A DNA stretch of 64,000 nucleotides from Azolla caroliniana (GCA_043228905.1 JBHGNT010000010.1:4712001-4776000), one strand, 5' to 3'. Shown: positions 13,201 to 25,422, numbered from the stretch's first letter. Numbers and translations: made by a program. Notes: generated from the sequence alone by a model not told the origin.

Positions 13201-16200
13201 ATTTGAGAACATGTGCAATTAGTGGAGAAAGTAAATCCTCAAGAAATACTTCTCTATATGGTGGATGCATGGAGCAGTATCAATCCTAGGTTCACTTGGA
13301 AAGAGTATGAAAATGTCAAAAAGCACTTTTTTATCTCAAGAAACATACTCCATGCACACTCCTATTTCTCAAGACAAGATCATTTCCCATTGAAACCATG
13401 GCCGTGAAAATGGTTGTTCAGTACATGGTTCAGCTTCAAAAAAGTTCCTCACAACTCAAGAAACAAACTTTGTAAAGACTCCTATTGCTCGAGACAAGAC
13501 CACTTCCCATTGAAACCATGGCCGTGGAAATGGTTATTCAGGCTTAGGCAGTTGAGAGATACCTTCCCAACTACTGGCTAGGATAGGATCCTATAACTAA
13601 AGGCGGGCGCATGAACCCTCTTTCAACCTTCTCAGGAATCATAAGAATATGCTTACTGCATCAGGACCACCTAAAGGTGAATCAAACCCTGAATACACAG
13701 GTCTCTTCATGAATAGTTGTGCAATGGATTTGAGAGACTTCTTAGGATCATAAAGAAGCCCGCAAAAAGATCCAAAAGACACATAAATGCAAAGTTTTGT
13801 GTTCCGTAAGATATGAGAAAATGGTTTGAAAGATGGGATGCAACACACTTGCTTCATGATGCATCAATATATTCCTCTATGAAAGAGGCAAGCCTTTTTG
13901 CAACACCAATGTATCATGATATGGGGAAAATGTAGAGGCTCACACTTCACACATTATACTACCTACGTTGCTAGTCCACACTTGCCTTGATGGGAGACTT
14001 TGGGGCATAGGTGCAGAGACAATTGGACCACGCACATTTTTCCCGAAACAAGGCTAGGAGTCTTAAGTATTACCCTTTGATACATTGTTTTGCCTTTGAT
14101 CACATTCAACTATGTTTGCCACACCTTTTTAACCCAGCCCAATCCTTGCATGAAGTTCTATCACAGTCACAATATGCACTCTCAATTTGTGACATTCATA
14201 AGTGAAGTTCTTGAGCATAAAGAATCACTACTCATTTTCACATGTATTACGTGAAACCATTATAGTTTAGATCTCATAGGTCATATTTGACCTCTGAAGA
14301 CGATGATAAAAACCATCTATCTATCTATCCTCCATTGATTTGCAACACCTCCCTCCCTCCGTTTTCATTGTACATTTGCAAAGTAGTTACTTTCATTGTA
14401 CACGTGCAAAGTAGTTAAGAATCTATTACTAATCAATAGACCAATAAAAGTAAAACAATGGTGAATAGATTGGATAGAAGAACCCAATCCTCCCGACCAC
14501 CCATAGCTATAATCAAGCCATATCCAACCTACCACCGACATCCCATAACGACGGATATTAGGATAACTAGTATGGTAACACAATCGTTGCGATGAAAGCC
14601 TTGCCCACACTACTGGTGTCTCAAGACTTCAGCCTTCTGACTTAATGTGTTTTATGAGGTTAGCTCAGCCTCATATTTATACTTCTTCCTATTGGTTGTC
14701 AAGATCATGATAGTGCATATGCACCAATCATTCCTTCTATCCAATCACATTAGACCCTTTCTAACATTAGTCACCTACCCTCACCTACTACATTCTGCAC
14801 AAGTGGCTCATTTTAATGATAATATTTAGTCTCCCTCTTTCCTTTGTTTCACATTGTTGCACAACGTGCAAGTGTGTTTCCTAATCATTTAATTCAGGAG
14901 TAACTATATGGATGTAATTCATGGAATTGGCAAGATTTTTAGTAGCAAATCTATGACTAAATCATCATAATGATGGCAAAGAATATACATGTACTAGGAA
15001 GAATATAAACGAGTAACCCAAGAGAGCTGGAAATAGGACCTGTTATCACTCCTCAATATTCATAGATTGACACTTGAACTCACAGTTTGAAATTTTATCA
15101 ACTCTTCTATAAACTCAAGCATCGAATTTTTTCAAGCATATATGAGGCAGTGAAAACCAGCTCTCTAAACCAAATGTAGGGATGCTAGAGCCTTCACACG
15201 AAATATTTCCAATGTAAAAACATAGATATTAAGTCTGTAGAGTCTTAATAAGAACAATTCACAGCAGAGGCTTGATAATAATGGATTTTTTCTTGTTTAA
15301 CAATCAGTATCATATTTCATTCTCATGCATATCCCATTTCATGTTCTAATAAACAAGTCCCAGAATATACAGATTACCATATCTTTCTTGGAATTCTGGA
15401 GTGTCTTGTAGAAATTCCAAGCCACGGTGTGTTGCAAGCAGCTCCCTTAAAATTGGCCGAAAATCATCCTAGAAAACCATCATTTATTTTTGGCATATAT
15501 ACTCGAAATTAAAAATTAGAATACAGAAACTACACCTCACAATATAAGGTTCTCCCAAGAGAAAGCATGAAGTTAGATGCACATTCTAGTCTAGAAAATA
15601 CCATCTTTGAATGAGAATCCCAATACATGCTAATGCATTTGTAGCAAAACAGCCAAATGAAGAAAGAAAGAAAAGATTGCATCAAGGTCAGTGACTCTTG
15701 CATCCCATTTCAAGCACTGCTCTCCTCTATGTTTCTATGTGCTAAAGAAACAAGAATAGCAGATTCACCTGTGTCAGATATGGCTTTTCTGGTTGTTTCA
15801 AGATAGAAAACACTCTAGTTGGTAAATCTGCAGAGATCAAATTATTCCGCATCCAATAATCAACGAATGCATTTCTGAAACAGGCATAAGTCATTCAGAA
15901 ATTGATTCATTCATATAATGAGTACCTAAGATAAGAAAGCTGCCATGATCTTGAGGTAAATGTGCCTACAATGCATAACATGTAAAGAATGTAATAAGGA
16001 AATACCTTGAGACCACTCCTGAATTGTTCACATCAATTTTCTTGAATAATAAGGTTGAAAAGAAGGACGGTATCCTGCAAACATCTTTTGTGATTGGTAC
16101 AAAAGCTGTAAAATGACAAAAGGCAGTTAATAGAGCTTAACAAATACAGTTACTTACCTTGACAAATAACCACATTTTATGCACATGCAAAATCCTAAAA

Positions 16201-19200
16201 TGCGCAACTGTTGCTTGCATAAAAGATACCATTATGCATTGTGCTTTTGCACACCTTATAATCAATTGCATCCCTGGATTGCACCATCAAATAAAAGTCA
16301 AATTAAAATCTCTTAGACTACATTGGAAGGAATGAGGGGAGTCTCCAGTGTATGATGTGCCATCAAACGAGGGTGTAAGGTAGAGAATGATGAAATCTTG
16401 AACATGATAAAACGTCAATCTTTCTATAGATGATTCACATAACATTAATTGTCCTCCATGTCTTCCTCTCACATAGACCCTGATTTGATAGAATGACCTG
16501 ACATCTTTCAGTAGATGGTTGTAATTTAACCTTAATTTCTTATATGCATGACCAACTAACATTACCCAACCATGAATATCAACTTAGACAGCGGAGAAAA
16601 GAACCGGACAAAATGAGAAACCATCATGCAATTCAACGTGCCAAGGTACACATGAAATGTTCAACACAATGAAATGCCAATATTTCCATAAATAGTCGTA
16701 GCATAACTTCAATTCTCTTCCATATCTTCCTCCAATGTAATTACACCAGATGAGATGCCAGTCTTTCAGTAAATGGTTGTGGGATAAACTTAATTCTCTT
16801 CCATATCTTCCTCTTACGTAACCCCAATATAATTTCCTATACAAAACTACATTACCATTTTCGAGATCATCCACATTTCTCAATTATTGATAATATGCCA
16901 AAATATTGAATACTTTCTAATCTTCAAGGTAAGCCATTCAATCTCATGGAAGAAAATGGGCAGATGATATTTGACAAGAAGGCAGACTATCTGAAGGTAA
17001 TGTAATTCTCAAACAGATAAAAAATAATGCACCCTCATCTTTTCATTCTAAACTCTGAAATATGTATTCGAAAAAAAGAAAAATTATAAACATGCCTGGA
17101 TAAAAATAAAACAATGAAAAACGAGCCACAAACAAAAAGATCGCGACTTTTCTGGTGTACATGCTCTATTACAATTATGTAGATATATAGTATGCATCTG
17201 CCCTACATAAAACCTATGAATAAATGCACTATCAATGGGACGACAAAATACCATGAATGGGTAAGCCATCCGGATTACTAGAAAAAATTTGATCAATTTT
17301 ATACAGGCACTGTTCAGCAATGTCCTTCGCAGGAGGCGGACCCTTCGGAAAGTAAAACTGCAGAAACCATTGGAGCAACATGTTACAAATATCCAAAAAC
17401 TGCAAATAGTATAATTTCAGTGAGTGTGACCTGTGGTATAATTTCTCTGACAGGTTCGCTGGATTTCTTTAAAGGAGATCCCAAGGCAAATGGACCAATT
17501 CCACCTCTGCGCAAGGATGATTTTGGAGATAAAGGTGCACCAGATGCACTTCTAGGTGATAGAGGAGGTGTGCTTCCAGATGAGAACATTGAGGGTAATA
17601 TAGAACCTGACAACGTTGCATTTCCCATACTAGGTACAGACAATGCCACCCCAGCCTTGGCATCCTCAAGCAATGATAAAACCTGCATGCACAATTGCAT
17701 TAAATGAATCGATTTTTCCTATCTGTATGCATGGAATATTATCATTCCATAGCACTTGAAATATTCAGAAGCATACAAGAACCAAAAAATATATCCATGA
17801 AAACCTAGTGAATGCATGGAACAGCCCCCTGGATGAATTTTGAGGAAGCTTGAGATCATGCTAGAGTTTCCTCAACAAATAGAACAAAGCGGCATTAAAG
17901 CACAAAAAGTGAGCTTTCAAAGAAAAATGTGGACAATTGCCAAAGGTGACAAATTTATCCTCAATCAGGAATTTCTTTTATAACCACGTTGAAATTTACT
18001 CTTCTGGTCATATTTATTTGAATGAATCATTCATACTTGACATTAACGTCAATAACAGTTTTTTCATGAGTCTGGTTACGAACTAAATTATCCATAAATA
18101 CCATTATTGGGTATAGATTGTCTTGATACCAGATATTGACTCTAGCTCTGTTGTTGATGCATGTTTGGCAGCAAAGGCACAAGGTTATCCATAAGAACAA
18201 ATTATCTGGTTCCCAATAATATATAGATCTGGAATTTCCAAGGTATCTTTCTCGACTTTATCTTAAATACAAGTCAATTATTATATAGCATCCATAATAT
18301 CCATGCTGAATATGTATATCTACATCCTTTAATATATTGTCCTCCATAAAAAATCTTGTCGTGAAACTCTAAATTGACGGAGTTCATCTACCATGTTGAA
18401 GACATAGAGAAATCAAGATATTGATGTCCAAGATAAAAAAACATCAATACCGTGATAGGTAATTTCGAAATCAGTATAATTCTTCTGGCTAATCCAGCCA
18501 GAAGAGTTTATTTCACCTAAACACACTCATAAAAATAGAAAAACTCAAAAGCGTGGAACAGAACAATATTCACTAATGAATTGCATGACCCACGACCATA
18601 GATTTAGCTAAATTGCCTCTCTTGTTTGTATTACACCCATTGGAAATCTTCCTTTATCATTGTTCCATTGTCCACAGAGCATGGTGCTCATGGAAAATGG
18701 GATAATGAGCGAGAAATTATGAGAAAAAGGAGGAAGGAGGTAGTATCACTATAATGAAATTCTAGATAGCCTTTTCTATCTTCCAAAAGCCCATCTTTCC
18801 AGTATACCAAAAACTCATCTTTTGTCTGTTTCCCATATTGGGGCATTACCTTAACTGATTGCCATATTTGCAAAAAGTCCCATCTATTTACTACGTGGCC
18901 ATGATTTGTATAGTGTCCAATGCATGAAAGTTTGGTTGATACCACATAACCTCACCAATTAAGCTCCACCCATTCCATCAAAAACCACCCATACTTCCCT
19001 TTCTCTCTTTGTATGCTCATTGGGTACAATTTTGTATGATATTTCTGTCGCGCGGTTCTATTTTATCTCTGATGATTATAACAAAGTCAATCTATCTATG
19101 CAAGGCCTGAGAATTGGTTGGCACTTCATCCAAACACAAATGAAGCCAAGGTTAACTAGACCTACTATTGTAGCTCTAGGTATCTACACTAACATTTTTC

Positions 19201-19608
19201 TGTTTTGAAGATGGGCTCACTTCCGAACTGGTGCAGATCCCTTCAAAATCATGAGGTGTGGGGGCATGCAACATCCCATCTCAACCCTCGTCTCTCATCT
19301 TTCATCTTTCTCGCTCCTCCTCTCCGCTCACTCATCTAGTGTCTCTCATCTCTCTCGTTTTTAATTGCGGTTCAATTGCCTCTTACCAGGCGTTGGGTCT
19401 CTGGGAGGGAGAGCCAGTGTGTGAAGAGCTCTTCGAGAGGGAGCTTCACGACGGGGTTAGGTTTACTTGAAGAAGTGGAGTTGATGCCGAAGGTGTTAAT
19501 GTTGTTGGCGGTGTTGATGCTGATGTTGTTGTTATTACTGGGGTGCTCCAGAAGCTGCAGAAGGTCTGGATCCAGGGAGCCAACCTCGAGCGCCATGTGA
19601 GAATCCAT
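4266..19608 (-). CDS. PP2A regulatory subunit B'' (EF-hand), complete 12-exon gene
   Basis: A calcium-binding B''/PR72-type subunit that targets the PP2A A/C core. Exons in sense order are 19608-19387, 17682-17431, 17357-17252, 16105-16006, 15874-15769, 15468-15378, 6132-5991, 5790-5643, 5506-5397, 5205-5049, 4913-4788 and 4406-4266. They total 1701 nt (566 residues plus stop), all with GT-AG introns and intact phase. Landmarks: [14 protein letters not shown] near the N-terminus; Ser/Pro-rich segment ending [10 protein letters not shown]; degenerate EF-hand (218-229); [20 protein letters not shown] leading into an EF-hand loop (358-369); canonical loop [12 protein letters not shown] (431-442); C-terminus [19 protein letters not shown]. 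The length fits plant B'' proteins (about 530-540) plus an Asn-rich N-terminal insertion. Translation could also start at Met5 (19596-19594). No lesion is seen. Confidence 0.95.
7749..8830 (+). pseudogene. LINE reverse transcriptase remnant
   Basis: The + strand reads [19 protein letters not shown], then [21 protein letters not shown]. This matches the LINE RT pattern in which a CPLSPxLFGLYI block precedes a YADDIVLLS active site. Here the catalytic box is YNDD, so the first variable position is altered. Downstream, about 8685-8790, a frame reads [16 protein letters not shown], equivalent to the LINE region after the active site. Frameshifts and stops separate the blocks, and an 81-bp tandem duplication lies between them. 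Non-functional. Confidence 0.7.
8041..8202. repeat. 81-bp tandem duplication inside LINE remnant
   Basis: The unit starting TGGCTGATCATAGTAAACCT occurs at 8041 and again at 8122, a period of 81 bp. The copies differ at about one base (AAGATCTCT versus AAGCTCTCT). It duplicates the part of the LINE frame after the RT active site, and 81 is a multiple of three. Confidence 0.9.
9706..10085 (+). pseudogene. Ty1/copia RNase H C-terminal remnant
   Basis: The frame reads [23 protein letters not shown], is broken once, then continues [40 protein letters not shown] and ends LEQVGVI with a stop. This is the copia RNase H core (STTEAEY, then DNQSAI.L..NP..H.R.KHI). It is followed by a polypurine tract AAGTGGGAGG (10106-10115) and a TGTTGGG start at 10117 that fits a 3' LTR. 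Upstream gag-pol is missing or unreadable. Confidence 0.85.
10117..10440 (+). mobile_element. Copia 3' LTR remnant, right end undefined
   Basis: The LTR-like TGTTGGGATTAAAG start directly follows the polypurine tract of the copia remnant. The sequence is AT-rich. I cannot fix its right end or find a partner LTR. At about 10460-10490 a segment CTTGAACCCATGACC resembles the tRNA-like terminus seen in LTRs of element A farther right. Confidence 0.45.
10830..13300 (+). pseudogene. LINE remnant with APE-type endonuclease and reverse transcriptase pieces
   Basis: The block at 10960-11270 reads [13 protein letters not shown], then [15 protein letters not shown] and [16 protein letters not shown]. 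This matches the LINE endonuclease pattern GDFNAR...LNGR...G.S.IDYVM. The block at 12450-12600 reads [20 protein letters not shown], and the block at 12780-13170 reads [19 protein letters not shown], then [16 protein letters not shown] and [11 protein letters not shown] in changing frames. At least two RT-like modules are present, so these may be two decayed copies. Many stops and frameshifts; no function expected. Confidence 0.7.
13331..13550. repeat. Diverged direct duplication, period 120 bp
   Basis: TTCCCATTGAAACCATGGCC occurs at 13384 and 13504, exactly 120 bp apart. The flanks also match (CTCAAGAAACA...ACTCCTAT...CAAGAC), with about 15-20% substitutions. No coding function is apparent. 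Confidence 0.75.
16400..16840. repeat. Imperfect repeats of about 80 bp in a PP2A B'' intron
   Basis: At least three diverged units contain a core like CTTCCATATCTTCCTC preceded by a segment like TCTTTCAGTAAATGGTTGT. The clearest copies are near 16,680-16,750 and 16,756-16,830, with weaker ones near 16,430-16,550. They lie in the intron between exons 16105-16006 and 17357-17252. Confidence 0.6.
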
Positions 19609-19689
19609 ACTGCTAGGCTCTGTCTCTGTCTCTCTAAATGCTCTATGCTATGCTTTTTTTTTTCTGACGCTCCCTCTGTGCTATCTTAT

Positions 19690-19892
19690 GCTCTGCTATG
19701 ATCTGTTGTGCTCTGCTGTGTTATGTCATCTTCTGGCTCTGCGATGATCTGTTCTTCTCTTTGATGTTATGCCATGTTCTGCTCTGCTCTCCTCTGTTCT
19801 GTTCTGTTCTGCTCTCCTCTGTTCTGTTCTGCTCTCCCCTGTTCTGTTCTGTTCTGTTCTGCTCTGTTCTGCTCTGCTCTGTTCTCCTCTGA
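19690..19892. repeat. TCTGT/TCTGC/TCTCC pentanucleotide satellite
   Basis: About 200 bp of tandem pentamers on the + strand, interspersed TCTGT, TCTGC and TCTCC units. The open frames that cross it on both strands are a by-product of the repeat period and are not genes. Confidence 0.9.
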
Positions 19893-20113
19893 GTTTTCCT
19901 TTGGATCAGGTTGAACTGAAAATGGGACATTCAAAAATTTCCAGAAAGGGAAGAGCACTTACCCTATATTATTATTATTAATCATTATTATTACTACTTA
20001 ATTAAACTTTTCTATTAATACTTAATTAACCTTTTCCTTTACTTAACCTTTTCTTAGAAAAGCACTTAATCCCAAACAAATAAAATATGTAAGACTAACA
20101 ATGCCTTATTAGC

Positions 20114-20118
<5 letters not shown>

Positions 20119-20189
<71 letters not shown>
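20119..20189. repeat. (CT)n microsatellite
   Basis: An almost perfect CT dinucleotide run of about 70 bp. A second run of about 50 bp lies at 20412-20462. The same dinucleotide recurs inside the LTRs of elements A, C and E. Confidence 0.95.
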
Positions 20190-20192
<3 letters not shown>

Positions 20193-20408
20193 TTTTTGGG
20201 ATCGCTAAAGATTATGATCACACGGATCAGAGCACCGATATACCACTTTCAGTTGCTTGTGCAAGAAAAGCTCGATCTGTCTCATCGGGTTGTTCGCTCT
20301 CACACACACACACTCTCTATAAATTTAATCATGCTTTTTACCCCATATGCAATGACTCTTCCTTTCCATCCTTGTATGTATTGGAAACCTCAGCCTGGCT
20401 AAATCATT

Positions 20409-20466
<58 letters not shown>

Positions 20467-20499
20467 AGTTGACATGTATGACTTACTGCATGTTTGATG

Positions 20500-23370
20500 C
20501 GCCCAACCATGCATGCATCACAGGCACACGTACACGCACCATGACTTGTATAATTATTACTTACCTTTACACAATCGAGACAAAAACGAGAGAGTGAATC
20601 GAAGTCGAAAGGTTTGGGATTTTGAAAGATATGATGCCCTTGCTCGGACATCCTTATTATTTCCCTTTTCATGCATAGAGTAAGAGGAGAATATAAGGAA
20701 GAAATACAAGAGTACATTGAGTGGATTCCCTTTACAAATGCTTCCAACCTTTGAGCTGCGAAATGCATATATGATGCTTTTGTGGATAGGTCATCATTTT
20801 CCCCGAGAGAGTCTAGTGGTGCACTACTTTGGCTACGTGAGTTTACCTAAAAAAGATAAATTGCATCCACATTGTGAACTTGTTTTTATTTCCAACCTCT
20901 ATGAAAGGTGTCTCAAAGAGTTATGACGTGTACTCATTTTATCCAACTCCTGAAGCCTTATTCAACCTTTCCCAAATATTGATGCTTGATGGCTCAAATT
21001 TCTTTGGGACGAGTTTACATTTGCATGCAATCAATATGGTCATGGATTTTGAATGTCCATCGGATGGTTCTAAACAATGCATAGTTTTCCTCTATAATTG
21101 TTCGTGATCTATAATTAACCTTTTGGGCTCGCTATCAAATAACATAACTTCTTGTTTTTTTTATTCTCTCGCAAGATCAATTGCATGAGCAAGATTGATA
21201 TATATTGCACTTAAATTTCATTGTTCTTGCACCGACAAGTATATTGATTATGGCTCCACATGTTGCAATTTAATGTATTAGCTTTAAGGTCTCACCGTAT
21301 ATCAACAAATGGTTGAAACATATAGAAATTGGAATAAAGGTTAGATTGTGTATTATCCTTGTGCTAATAATGTTAAGTTTCTTTGCATGCATAGGTATGC
21401 ACCTATAGATTAATTGTCAAGAATTAGATGTACTAATTATCGTATCTTCACTCAATCTCCAACAAGGCCCACCTTATATACATGACCCAAATACTACATT
21501 AAACTTATTTTCATTGTCATGTACTGGTGTATGTACTCGTACAAGGAACTTTTTCGACACTAAAGAGAATATAGTATTAGATAGTCGATGTGGATAGTTT
21601 GGTTTAGTGCCTAGCATTAAATCTTCGTAGTTTCATGGAAAATACGTGTGTACGAAGGGACATGTATATTCTCATGCATTTGTTATACTCCTCATAAGGG
21701 GAGTGTCAATCCTCAACACCCAACATGCCTCAACAATGTCTGAACCCTGATAGGCCTTGTTTCGTTGTGGTTCATCGTGCATGATGTTGACTATTTGGAT
21801 AACAAGGCACGTTAATTCGTAATTTACCCAACAATTCCTTAAATTGGGAAATTATTTTGACCCCACGAACTTATCTTGGGAGATACTTTTCGAGTGTGGT
21901 AGATCCAAGTAGATGTTCACTCATGTAGACTCTAATTTTGTAAGTTTATACTCTAGATAGACTATCTTGATCCACATAAAATATGCCATCTCACTTTTGG
22001 GTAAATGCAATCTCACTCCAACTAGATGCTCTCACTCTAGATTGATGCTTGTATTTTAAGTGGATACTCTCCATTTGGGTATGTTGATCCATTTGAAGAG
22101 AGGTTCTTATACCGGGTAAATATACTTATTTGGCAAAAATGATCGTCTATCCAAACAATCCATTTCCCTTCATTTGATCAATCAACACATCATCTAATGT
22201 TTGAGAACTCTAGAAGTCAAATTTCCTTTGTTGGCTTTTGAGTGGAGTGTGCTTAATAGACTTTTGATGAGTTTGCTATGCCATATGTCATTCCCAATGT
22301 GAATACTTTTGTTTTCATTGCTTCCATGTCTACCTGCTTAGTTTTCAAATTTGGTCTATCACATGTGAGGTTTTCTACTCATCTCCTTGTGTCATGTGTT
22401 GTAGATTATTATGAAGCTTCTAAGGGTTCATAGTCATAGGCTCCTTTAATTCATTTTTTAACCACTTCACATTATTATGTCTTGAGTAGTTTGGTTTTAC
22501 TTTTTAGAGTTGTCTAGTGGGTATGCGATGGCCAAAAGGCCACAATCATTAGTAGTATATGTAAGTGATCTTTAACTAGGCTTTAAGGTTATCTATGAAT
22601 GAAAAGGAACCATATTTAGGCAACTAAATGAGCAAGTAATTGATGTTGTGTAGTGAAATGATGACTTGTTATGTAAGCCTATTTAAGTTGTCAAGTCATG
22701 TAGTCCTTAAAAAAGAGAACGATTGTGAATATAATTTAAATATAGAAGAGGTATTGATTGTATTATTTATAGATTATTCTATGTTAATCTCTTGTGTTAT
22801 TTTCATAATGTGGTATCTCTCACTCTTACTATTTGATGATACCATATCTTTGATGTCCTTTATGCCACCTTCTAGAGGAAGCTCTCTATTCAACAACCAC
22901 ATTTACACAACACACCAATTCCTCCACTAGGCGATGCCCCAAATCCCAAATTGGTTGCAATTCATCCCTCTCTTTTTCCTTATTGGCTACCTCCTTGAGT
23001 AAGAAAGGTGATCCACAAGTAGCCACCATTGGTAGTCTAAGGGACATCTTGTCCTAGCCTTAGGCTTATCAGATTTTGTATTTAGCCTTGACCCAATCTA
23101 CACATGATTAGGCACTTGGTCTACCATCTGTCCCTCTTAGAATTCGCTCATCATGAAAACACTCTAAATCTTAGTCAACATGGAATGGTGTTTTCCCATC
23201 GGCCACAATTTTAATATGGCGTCAATACGTTCTCAAAATAGCCTCTCTTTACATGTAGATTCTTGAGTATGAGATGTTTATATGGGATTTACCATACTCA
23301 AAAAATGCACTTGAGTAATTCATGACTAGATGGTCCAATGAGAGAGCTTATAGACAAAGGGTCTTCATGT
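20500..23370. other. Intergenic, nothing recognised
   Basis: AT-rich sequence with scattered short open frames but no codon bias, conserved motif, repeat boundary or RNA gene that I can identify on either strand. Confidence 0.5.
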
Positions 23371-23379
23371 AGAGTGATC

Positions 23380-23990
23380 AACATGAAAGATGAGTTTAAC
23401 CTAACATCTCTCACATTGTCTGGTTAGAACAATCACATGACTTTGTACAACGAGATGGTGTAGTCTCCTAGGGCCTCACACTCTACCATTGAGCAGTTTT
23501 GTTTAGGATTTGTTAATGTTGATGTAATGACTTTCCAATACCACTTTGTGGTTGTAGAATTGCATTAACATTTTGTCGATCCTCAAGTCAAAAGCATTGA
23601 TGAATACATGCAACTCATGGTTCTAGTTGAGTGGTTGCACGATTGATGCTTGAGTCAACATGTTTGTTAGGGTTCTAAAGGCTTAGTCTTGATTTTTTTT
23701 TCATTTAAATGGTGTCCAATGGAAAACGATGGGGAGGTGTTGGTGTGAAATTCAGCCATGTGGTAGAACATACAACTTTATTGTAGTACTTGATCGAGGA
23801 AGTGGGCAATGCCTTTTGTGTTCATTGGCACCAATGCATCAAATAACACGATCCCTTTGCCTAGGTTGACGCTGATGTTGTTGCAAAATATATGTTTGAG
23901 TAACAATCGACTAACTCTGAATGAACACTAGGGGATTCATGCTAAGTCAAGTGGTGCAACATAGTTGAGGCCGAGTAGCATAATGGTCAA
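23380..23990 (-). pseudogene. Highly decayed Ty3/gypsy RT-RNase H remnant
   Basis: On the - strand a patchwork of frames reads FLDQV.YYNKVV, then VFHWTPFK and AFRTLTNMLTQASIVQPLN, then LHVFINAFDLRIDKMLMQFY. This lines up with the gypsy pattern FLGH..YYRKFI...WN..C..AF..LK..L..API...P.....F.V..DAS...IGAVL.Q. About five stops interrupt it. Weaker similarity may extend to about 22,950 and 24,700. No LTRs are found. Much older than the nest to its right. Confidence 0.55.
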
Positions 23991-24944
23991 CTTGGTCACT
24001 AAACATGAAAAAATATTTGAGCAACACCAACATGAATGAGGGTATGTATGACTAAAAGATCTCAATGTCAATGCACTAAAACATGGTCAAACATCATCAA
24101 TGACTATGATGTTGACTCCTCATTCCATTTTCTTTTGGTCCTCAACTACCATGCAAATTTGATCGTAGCCATTGAAACTATCAAGAAAACTATAAATTTC
24201 ATTGCCGACTACCATGTCAAAGACACACATGTGACAATAATGAAAAGTTGTCATAGATTGTGGCCACAATGAAATAGCAACGAAAGATGCATATCAATGC
24301 GTTTTTCTTCAAGATGATGATTCTTGGGTTGATCAACGACCAAACACATCACACTCGCAAAAGTTTTCCAAACTCTTTTTTGACAAGGGCATTGTAATCA
24401 AGGCTCATAATGTTATATTATCATTGCTTGATAGGGTTGGATTCCTACTTCAAGTGAATTGGATGGATGTTGGTAGAGTTGAGGACCATGTCCTCACTAA
24501 GGTTCACAATTGGCCCCCTTGCCTTTTTAGGCTAGTGGATAACCAAGACAAAAACTAGTGTGAGTGTCACCCTCTTAGTGGCATAAGTAGCATAGAAGTT
24601 GTGGATGAGGGTTGAATGGTTTGGTTTTAGTAGGTAGCCCAAGAGCAATCAATCAAGGTGGCTCCCATTGATATGTGCTTATGGGTAACTATAAGTTATT
24701 GCGGGCATGGTTGATTGTAGCATATGTTTTGCAATTACCTTTGACAACGTGATATTGCTCCAAGGTGTGTACATACGAGTGGCCAAAACAACTAAATGCG
24801 GAGTGTAGACATATGCTCAACCATCAAATGGCCAAAGTTTAGTCAAATGGCACATTGTATTGTATTGTATTGCAAAAAGGTGCTTGTTAGATTCTAACTA
24901 ATTAATTAAACAAAACACAAAACACCGAGACATTTGAAATAGGT

Positions 24945-25165
24945 AATATGTTGCATTCATAGATTGACATATACGTTATATTCGCGATATTCTCCATGCA
25001 TGATATTCGTAATATTCGAGAATACAAAATGGCCCCAAGAATATTATAAAACCATTTATTTTAATATGTCGCATTCATAGATTGACACATACGTTATATG
25101 TGTGATATTCGTAATATTCGAGAATAAAAAATGGCCCCAAGGATATAAACCATTCGTTTTAAATT
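24945..25165. repeat. Tandem duplication, period about 118 bp
   Basis: The segment AATATGTTGCATTCATAG at 24945 recurs as AATATGTCGCATTCATAG at 25063. Both copies continue through TTCGTAATATTCGAGAATA and AAATGGCCCCAAG. The second copy lacks about 16 bp present in the first. Confidence 0.8.
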
Positions 25166-25391
25166 TACACAGTAAAAATTATATAATTCACTAAAAAATA
25201 ATTAGTTCATTATTAACTAATTAATTTACTAAAATATTAATTAATTCACTAATAATGAATTAATCAGGGGTTCGGCTAAATTTAGGGTTTCAGAAAAACC
25301 TTGAGTTTGCAGGCCCTGAACAAAATGTAGGCATCACGCAAAGGATGCAAAGGGAGGCGAGGATATATGCCGAGAAGAAGAGATTTGGTTG

Positions 25392-25422
25392 AAATTAGGG
25401 TTTTCAGCTAAAACCCTAATTT
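25392..25422. other. Perfect inverted repeat containing telo-box motifs
   Basis: Arms AAATTAGGGTTTT (25392-25404) and AAAACCCTAATTT (25410-25422) are exactly complementary with a 5-nt spacer. Each arm contains AACCCTAA-like telo-box sequence, which in plants occurs in promoters of translation-related genes. A third TTTAGGGTTT lies at 25277. A GTAAGT follows at 25515, but no gene can be tied to it. Confidence 0.6.

Larger units (their letters stand above)
6133..15377 (-). other. Intron 6 of the PP2A B'' gene, 9.2 kb, filled with retroelement debris
   Basis: This intron interrupts the codon between the exon ending CCAGAATTCCAAGAAAGATATG and the exon starting CTGAAACTGTTGTC. It is far larger than the other introns of the gene, which range from about 80 bp to 1.7 kb. 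It contains LINE reverse transcriptase and endonuclease remnants, a copia RNase H remnant with part of a 3' LTR, and several tandem duplications. A TTCAAATCTCACT box at 6223-6240 resembles a tRNA-derived SINE B box but is unsupported. The parts at 6250-7740, 8840-9700 and 13,600-15,370 hold nothing recognised. Confidence 0.85.
19609..20500 (-). promoter_or_regulatory. 5' flank of the PP2A B'' gene with GA-rich tracts
   Basis: This region lies immediately upstream of the B'' start codon. On the gene's sense strand it is purine-rich: a TCTGT/TCTGC-type satellite on the + strand at about 19,690-19,890, then (CT)n at 20119-20189 and 20412-20462. Plant GAGA-binding (BBR/BPC) proteins recognise such tracts, so a regulatory role is possible. 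No TATA box or transcription start could be fixed. Confidence 0.4.

Noticed and set aside
17420-17707. 95-codon + strand frame opposite PP2A B'' exon 2
   Set aside because: It is a shadow of the well-supported - strand exon, whose splice sites and protein alignment are clear.
19698-19981. Open frames of 60-70 codons on both strands through the TCTGT repeats
   Set aside because: They are artefacts of a 5-bp tandem repeat and encode only Ser/Leu/Cys or Glu/Asn/Arg runs.
20325-20768. 147-codon - strand frame ending in an Arg-Glu run
   Set aside because: The run is the (CT)n microsatellite read on the other strand; the rest shows no known domain.
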